64,000 nucleotides of DNA from Branchiostoma floridae. Its lineage: Eukaryota; Chordata; Leptocardii; Amphioxiformes; Branchiostomatidae. The stretch's first letter is position 1, and each line of letters starts with the position of its first letter. This document shows positions 58,887-64,000 of the stretch, one piece after another. Where the stretch lies: the NCBI RefSeq assembly GCF_000003815.2, contig NC_049983.1:17266746-17330745 (forward strand), written 5' to 3'. A program made the translations under genes and the position numbers. Below the pieces are notes generated by a model, which made no database searches, was not told the DNA's origin, and was given only the letters and a program-made list of their open reading frames with translations.

Positions 58887-60679
58887 GGTTAGAGCAGAAG
58901 TGTTCCACAGAAACTGATGAGGAAGTCTTCAAGCTCAGAAACTCGCTGACGTATCTTAGTTTTGGTTTATCTCATTATCATAAGACTTACTGTAACATTG
59001 CATTCCAGGGGTCATTTACCCCTAAAAGTCGCAGATGTGACCTACTAAGGAAGAACAGAACATACCTCGTCAGAAGTGATGACGATACTTGAGTCTACAA
59101 TGATACCAGACGCTCAAACTGACACAATAAAACCATAGAGGAACGACTATCTTTATCTACGGTTTCGGTAAGCTAGAGGTACGTGAACAGCAAGTAGGTT
59201 ATTCTCCAAGCAGAAACCGTGAGAGGGGCGAGCCGGTAAAAATCCTGACTATTATTATATCTCCGCGACTCAACCTCTGCTTGAAGAATATGTTTTTAAG
59301 TAGGTCACATCCAGGACTTTTGGCTTAGGGGTAAACGTCACCAAGCACTGTTACCGTTACTTCTCACGCCACGAAAGGTTTAGGCATACGCTTTGACGGG
59401 GCTGCTGTTTACTTCCTGGGTTCACGGAAGTTCAAATGGAAAAAATGTCATTGTTGAAAGGGGGCAGCAGTTGGAGCCAATGTCTAGACCTCACGGTCAA
59501 TTATGAGGCTTGATTTAACCCATTGAAAGCATTTTCTTTGTGGGGTTTAATGTTTAATCTGGGCAGTAAGCATATATATGACAGAAAAGCTGAGCTATTT
59601 GTAAAGAATGGCATTTCTCTATCCTGTTCTTTCCGCACCCACATAAAATCTCGGCTGCCGGCTGTTTTGGTGGATTGGTAGAATTTGTTGGAAATGCGTT
59701 TAAGTCAGTCAAATTGAATGACAGTCACACCATTCAAATCGTTACCTTGTTCTGAAGGATTGCTATAGGGTTTTGCCTTTTGTAACTACTGTATGTTATA
59801 GCTTTTGCCTCTACCTAATCTTATCCAATAGATAAGGCACTTTCTGCCCTGGCACAGCTATACAGATGTTTCCTGTTATACCATGATAGACAATGTCAGA
59901 TATGTGTCTGGCAACGATAACAATTTAAGTCACAAGGGTAAAATGTTGCTTTACTGCAGTTCCACGACCCCATACCTCCGCCAAAAGACTTACCCTTGCG
60001 ACTGATGTATTTGTGTGTTTGTCATTACTTATGCAACGAAGTTCCCCATTTGTATGAGAAGTATATCGACTGCATCTTCTCCACCCAAGTAACAGAAGTA
60101 GACAGTTTTTAATATCTGAAGAAAGAAGGCAATACTAGCATTTTCGTGATCATTTGCATGAGGTACTCATTTTCCTGGTCCATATTCAACGGTGTTCACA
60201 TTTACGTAACTTTCAAGTGTCACAAGTATGAAATTCTCAACATTCAGATGAATAAAAAAGGCACGACACGTATGGTAAGAACAGCAACAAAAGACGACAC
60301 GAAGAAGGTGATCGTGATAGACTTCAAGCCGGACTCGATGCTACAGACAATTTTTGTATATATCTTTAGATGCCACAATTCCCATAATGTAACAATATAA
60401 ATTTAACTGTTTTAGACAGAAAATTGATTCATATTTTACCTATACCTCTATTCTATACTTTACGTAGTAATTGCCATACATAAAATGTACCATGTAAAAT
60501 TGTCGCGCAAAAAACTTCTTCTGTATCTAGTTTTCTATATTTGCTAGACTAATTATAGATAACTCAGGTAACAAGGACTAACTGTCTTTGGGCAGCTTTA
60601 GGAACTCTAAAAAGTACATCAAATTTGATAGTGTAAAGTGTCTACATGAAGGAGCCTCGAGCACGCTAGTGAAACTATA
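58887..60679. other. Spacer between STEAP copies
   Basis: Holds the small MITE at 59211; no recognisable STEAP-like exon or other gene. The STEAP-A promoter should lie just 5' of 58886. Confidence 0.55.
59211..59289. mobile_element. CTCCAAGCAGA-type MITE, copy 5
   Basis: ATTCTCCAAGCAGA at the left and CTCTGCTTGAAGAAT at the right, 79 bases, in the spacer between the two STEAP genes. An unpaired left end of the family lies near 36813. Confidence 0.65.
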
Positions 60680-62888
60680 CTACAGGTACGATGTCATCTC
60701 CGGATCCTCGTGGCCGTAGGCAGCGTTGGTCTGAGCGGTTTTGCCCCCGGGTCCGTTCCTCTCCCACCCTCGCCTGATCCTGTCCACACGGGAGCTGACA
60801 CACGGCAGCAGCGTGACGATCTTCATCAGCAGCAGGACCGCGCACAGGGTCAGGTCGATGTAGAAGGCCGGGCAGGTGTAGGACGTGAAGAGGTACGACT
60901 CGATGAAGGCCTCCGCCATGTACACCGCGCAGTGGGTGACGGCGAAGAGGAAGATGACCCAGCCGAGTTTGGACTGCACGAAGTTGAACTCGCGCCAGTT
61001 CATGGTGTTGGTGACGGAGGGGATGGACGTCACGCCCAGGACGGCCATCAGGAAGAGCGCGAGGGTACCGAAGAGGAGGAAGGTCTCCCCGCTCCAGCGC
61101 ATCATCCCCACCACGACGTCTCCGTTGGCGTTGACCACCGTCTTCTCGAAGAGGCGGTCGTAGCCATAGGCGGGGCTCCACTCCAGGACGCTGAGGCAAC
61201 CGTGGATGGACGCGATGAACAGGCACAGGAGCCCGAGCTGCTTGCGCGCCCGCATCCACTTGTCGAGCCAATTGGGGAAGCGCTTGTACTTGGTGCCGTT
61301 GTAGAGCTGGGCGAAGCTGGCCAGGACCCCGGGGGTGTAGACCAGACAGAGGGTGGTGATCGCGGTGTCGCCCAACGCCCTGTTCACCTGGTGTATGGGG
61401 ATGTGTGCGGCGTAGTTGTCACCCGACTTGATGGCGTAGAACACCACCCCGCGGTACACGTTCCACAGGACGTAGAAGACGAGGACGCCGAGGACCATTT
61501 TCAGGGCCAGGTGCCAGGACGGGAGGAGGCGGAGGGGCATAGCCTCGATCTCGCGCGCCGCCCGCAGGTTCCCATAATCCACCGGGACGAACCTCATGTC
61601 CTGCGCGAGTTGCATGACGGTCCTCCTAGCCTCGTCATCATCACTACTGATGAAGACCTGTAAGTCATAGGAGAGGCTTTATAAGCATTAAAATTCATCT
61701 ACGTCGATACATTATATTATGAAAAGTTTGAGCTGTTCTCCAGCCCAAAATAATTAGGACGTGCGGACCTCTCTCAACCGGGACGGGGTCCGATAAATCA
61801 ACTCCCAACAACCTTTGACCCATTGCTGACGTCACACGTTCGATCGAGCGACAAGTCGTGTGTCCAGAGCGATTGGGTCTAAGAACTATAAAGAAGATTG
61901 GGTGATTCAGCAGAAAATTCCTTTGAGTCCAATTATATTGAGTTGGAGAACATTTAAATGGACCATCCCGTCTTTCTAGTTGTTCCGCTTTCTTGACATT
62001 GTATTCTCAAGTTTACTCTACACTTAATTCTTAACACAAAAAACATGGATCTATAAAAACAGCAGGAGACTCTGTTGACCGACGTTCCCTTCATCACAAT
62101 ATATGGCCTCCCAAAATGTTAATGGCTACATACTGATTTCCACAAGTGGTAGTTTTCACATTCAAGTTACTAACAGTTTCCTTACCTCTTTTGAGCCTCC
62201 GAACAAGCCCGAATCCAGCGACCAGGCTGACACGACGTTGAAGCCCTTTACCACGGTGGAAGCCGGCAGGAGCCGAGCGAGATACTCCGCGTTAGACTCT
62301 CCTTCCTTCAGCTGGGTTGGACAAAGTCATTTCTAATGTCTGTTTCTCGGCATATGATTGCAAATTTTCAAAGGTCTGAAACAGGGTATTTACGTTCTAC
62401 AGCGTACGTACGGTCTGTAAGAAGATTGACAAGTACATATATACAGGAAACGTTTTTGATGAACAAACAATTCATCTTAAGTCCTCCTTTCCATACAAAT
62501 CTGTTTGAACATGCACAATTGACAGGCAGAGATGATCGCGTGCAGAACAACAGACAATGTCTGGCGACATTCTTTTTAGTTAACATCTAATCATCACTTA
62601 ATCTCACCATACTACAACTGGATTCAAATAGTATTGCGCTGAATCGATTTTCAAAGTTTACATGAATGGAGGAATAAGGGAAAATGCTATGTTTTCGGAC
62701 ATGTATGGCGTTCCACTGACCTCCTTTGAATAGTGACGTACCTTGGTGTTGTTGCTGACGTCGATGAGAATCTTGCCGGCCAGAGCGTCCCGGTCGGCCT
62801 GCAGGGCGGGGTAGTTCTCCCGGTGGATGGCCACGAACACCAGCCCGGCTCCGGACAGGGCTGCCCGCCGCGTCGTCACAGCTGCAGC
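60680..62888 (-). CDS. STEAP-like: STEAP-family metalloreductase, copy B (exons 2-4; exon 1 not in view)
   Basis: Exons 62888-62742, 62311-62186 and 61657-60680 correspond one to one to exons 2-4 of copy A, with the same phases. Exon 4 encodes [20 protein letters not shown], six membrane segments, the [17 protein letters not shown] loop and candidate haem histidines (ASIHGCLSV, AVTHCAVYM). The tail (GGKTAQTNAAYGHEDPEMTSYL) differs from copy A. An exon with the GSGDYSRSL-type nucleotide-binding turn is not found between 62.9 and 64.0 kb, so the first exon lies beyond the window or is lost. The very GC-rich third codon positions of exon 4 also give a 317-residue antisense frame, regarded as a shadow. 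Function as for copy A: probable transmembrane ferric/cupric reductase. Confidence 0.87.
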
Positions 62889-64000
62889 CTGTCAAGAAAA
62901 TATCACTCCAGATTGTGCGTTAAACTAGATTGGAAGTGAAGGCCAGATATTTGTGAGGAGTAAGAGTCCTTGCAAGTATTGCCCTCAACTCTAGCTCGCT
63001 ATAGAATCCTGATAAGGTTAACGTCACATTTCCAAACTGGGGCCCGGCAGGGCTGTTTGTGGAAACTAAAGAAAGAAATTTGTACGCAAAAATATACACA
63101 AATAATGCCCACGACTATTCTCGTTACGTCTTGTGCAGTTTTGTGTCTTTTATATCATGCTTTTCATACAAGCTGCCCGACCAGGCCCATGTTTGGAAAT
63201 GTGACGTAGGCCTATATCTACGTTACGCCTCTTTCACTCTGAGCTGACTGTGGTTGGAATATTTGAACACGACTTTTCCCCAACCAACCCAATGACATGA
63301 ATGAATTCGCCCATGACCTTCAAGAAGTTCACAACCTAGGCGACTGCTTCCAGAACGTGTGCCAACAGTCTTGATATTCATACCTAACGGACGCAGCGAC
63401 AGACACAGACCACAGAAGCTTACCGTGAAGCTAACCTTGACCCAGATTTTACCACTCGGTTATGTTTACGACTCATTACGACTAAGCACGAAATGGTAGT
63501 CGCTGGTAATGTGAATTTTAGGTCCTCGGGGAGTTGTAAAATGCTTAAGATCGGTCAGGAGGGAAATAGCAGTCTCCGGTCAACGTTCCGACAGATTTGA
63601 TCCAACTTGGGACAATATTTTGGTCAGAATACACAGTAGCCTTCGGGTTGCTGCACTGCCATGTCAACAGGTGATTTGTCATTATGATTGTGCTGAACTC
63701 GACGGACATGTCAATAATGGGAGTGACATGTGTACAATGGGAGTGACCATTCACCAGGACAGAACGACCAAAATATGCAGGTACAAATACATTACATAAT
63801 ATGGCCAATATATTAGTCAAGGAACAAACAAAGCTATCCAGGCCATGGAACTGTGCCCCCACTACGTTTACAACAAACATCAATATTTTGCACAAAAATC
63901 TAAAAATTGATGAAAATGCCATCTGTAATTTGGGTAGCCAATGAACACTCCTAGTCCTAGCCCGACTAGTCTCTTAGAAATACACAAAGCACACAAATCA
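62889..64000. other. Region 5' of STEAP-B exon 2
   Basis: Probably intron 1 of STEAP copy B. Contains the MITE at 63013; no exon with a Rossmann GxGxxS turn is seen to the window edge. Confidence 0.5.
63013..63213. mobile_element. GGGGCCCGGCCGGG-type foldback MITE, copy 4
   Basis: AACGTCACATTTCCAAACTG at the left and TTTGGAAATGTGACGTAGGCC at the right, 5' of STEAP copy B exon 2. Confidence 0.8.

Noticed and set aside
60710-61663. 317-residue plus-strand frame
   Set aside because: Antisense shadow of STEAP copy B exon 4, with a biased composition rich in Glu, Gly, Val and His.

Overview
The window looks like nuclear DNA of an invertebrate chordate, most probably an amphioxus (Branchiostoma-type cephalochordate). 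The genes are intron-rich with GT-AG splice sites. The families (STEAP, MFSD2-like, NAALADL1-like, SLC35G-like, C-type lectin) are animal genes, and introns and spacers are packed with short foldback (MITE-like) elements. No species-level search could be run.

Layout. 0.7-8.8 kb (minus) and 17.6-25.3 kb (plus) hold two complete 13-exon MFSD2-like transporter genes, head to head, with matching exon structures. Each is linked to an intronless type II transmembrane C-type lectin gene on the minus strand (13.1-14.3 kb and 26.6-27.7 kb). From 29.9 to 44.7 kb (plus) lies an 18-exon, 750-residue M28 zinc peptidase closest to NAALADL1. Seven identical-sense tRNA-Gly(GCC) genes sit inside its introns and an eighth lies just upstream. 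Convergent to it, 45.2-49.5 kb (minus), is the most unusual gene: a 1214-residue protein joining a DyP-type haem peroxidase domain to a complete glycyl radical enzyme (GRE) domain. At 52.0-53.05 kb (minus) is an intronless SLC35G-like (EamA) transporter. At 55.2-58.9 kb (minus) is a complete four-exon STEAP metalloreductase gene, and at 60.7-62.9 kb (minus) a second STEAP gene whose first exon is not seen in the window.

How things fit. The window is shaped by local duplication: an inverted transporter/lectin pair, tandem STEAP genes with a homogenised exon 2, tandem tRNA units, and several MITE families. No pathway link among the neighbouring genes is evident. The DyP-GRE fusion is the candidate for a previously undescribed system. 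It pairs a peroxidase with an oxygen-sensitive radical enzyme. Key residues of both domains are visible, and two small 3' introns with compatible phases show it is a genuine spliced eukaryotic gene, probably of horizontal origin. No radical SAM activase gene is visible here.
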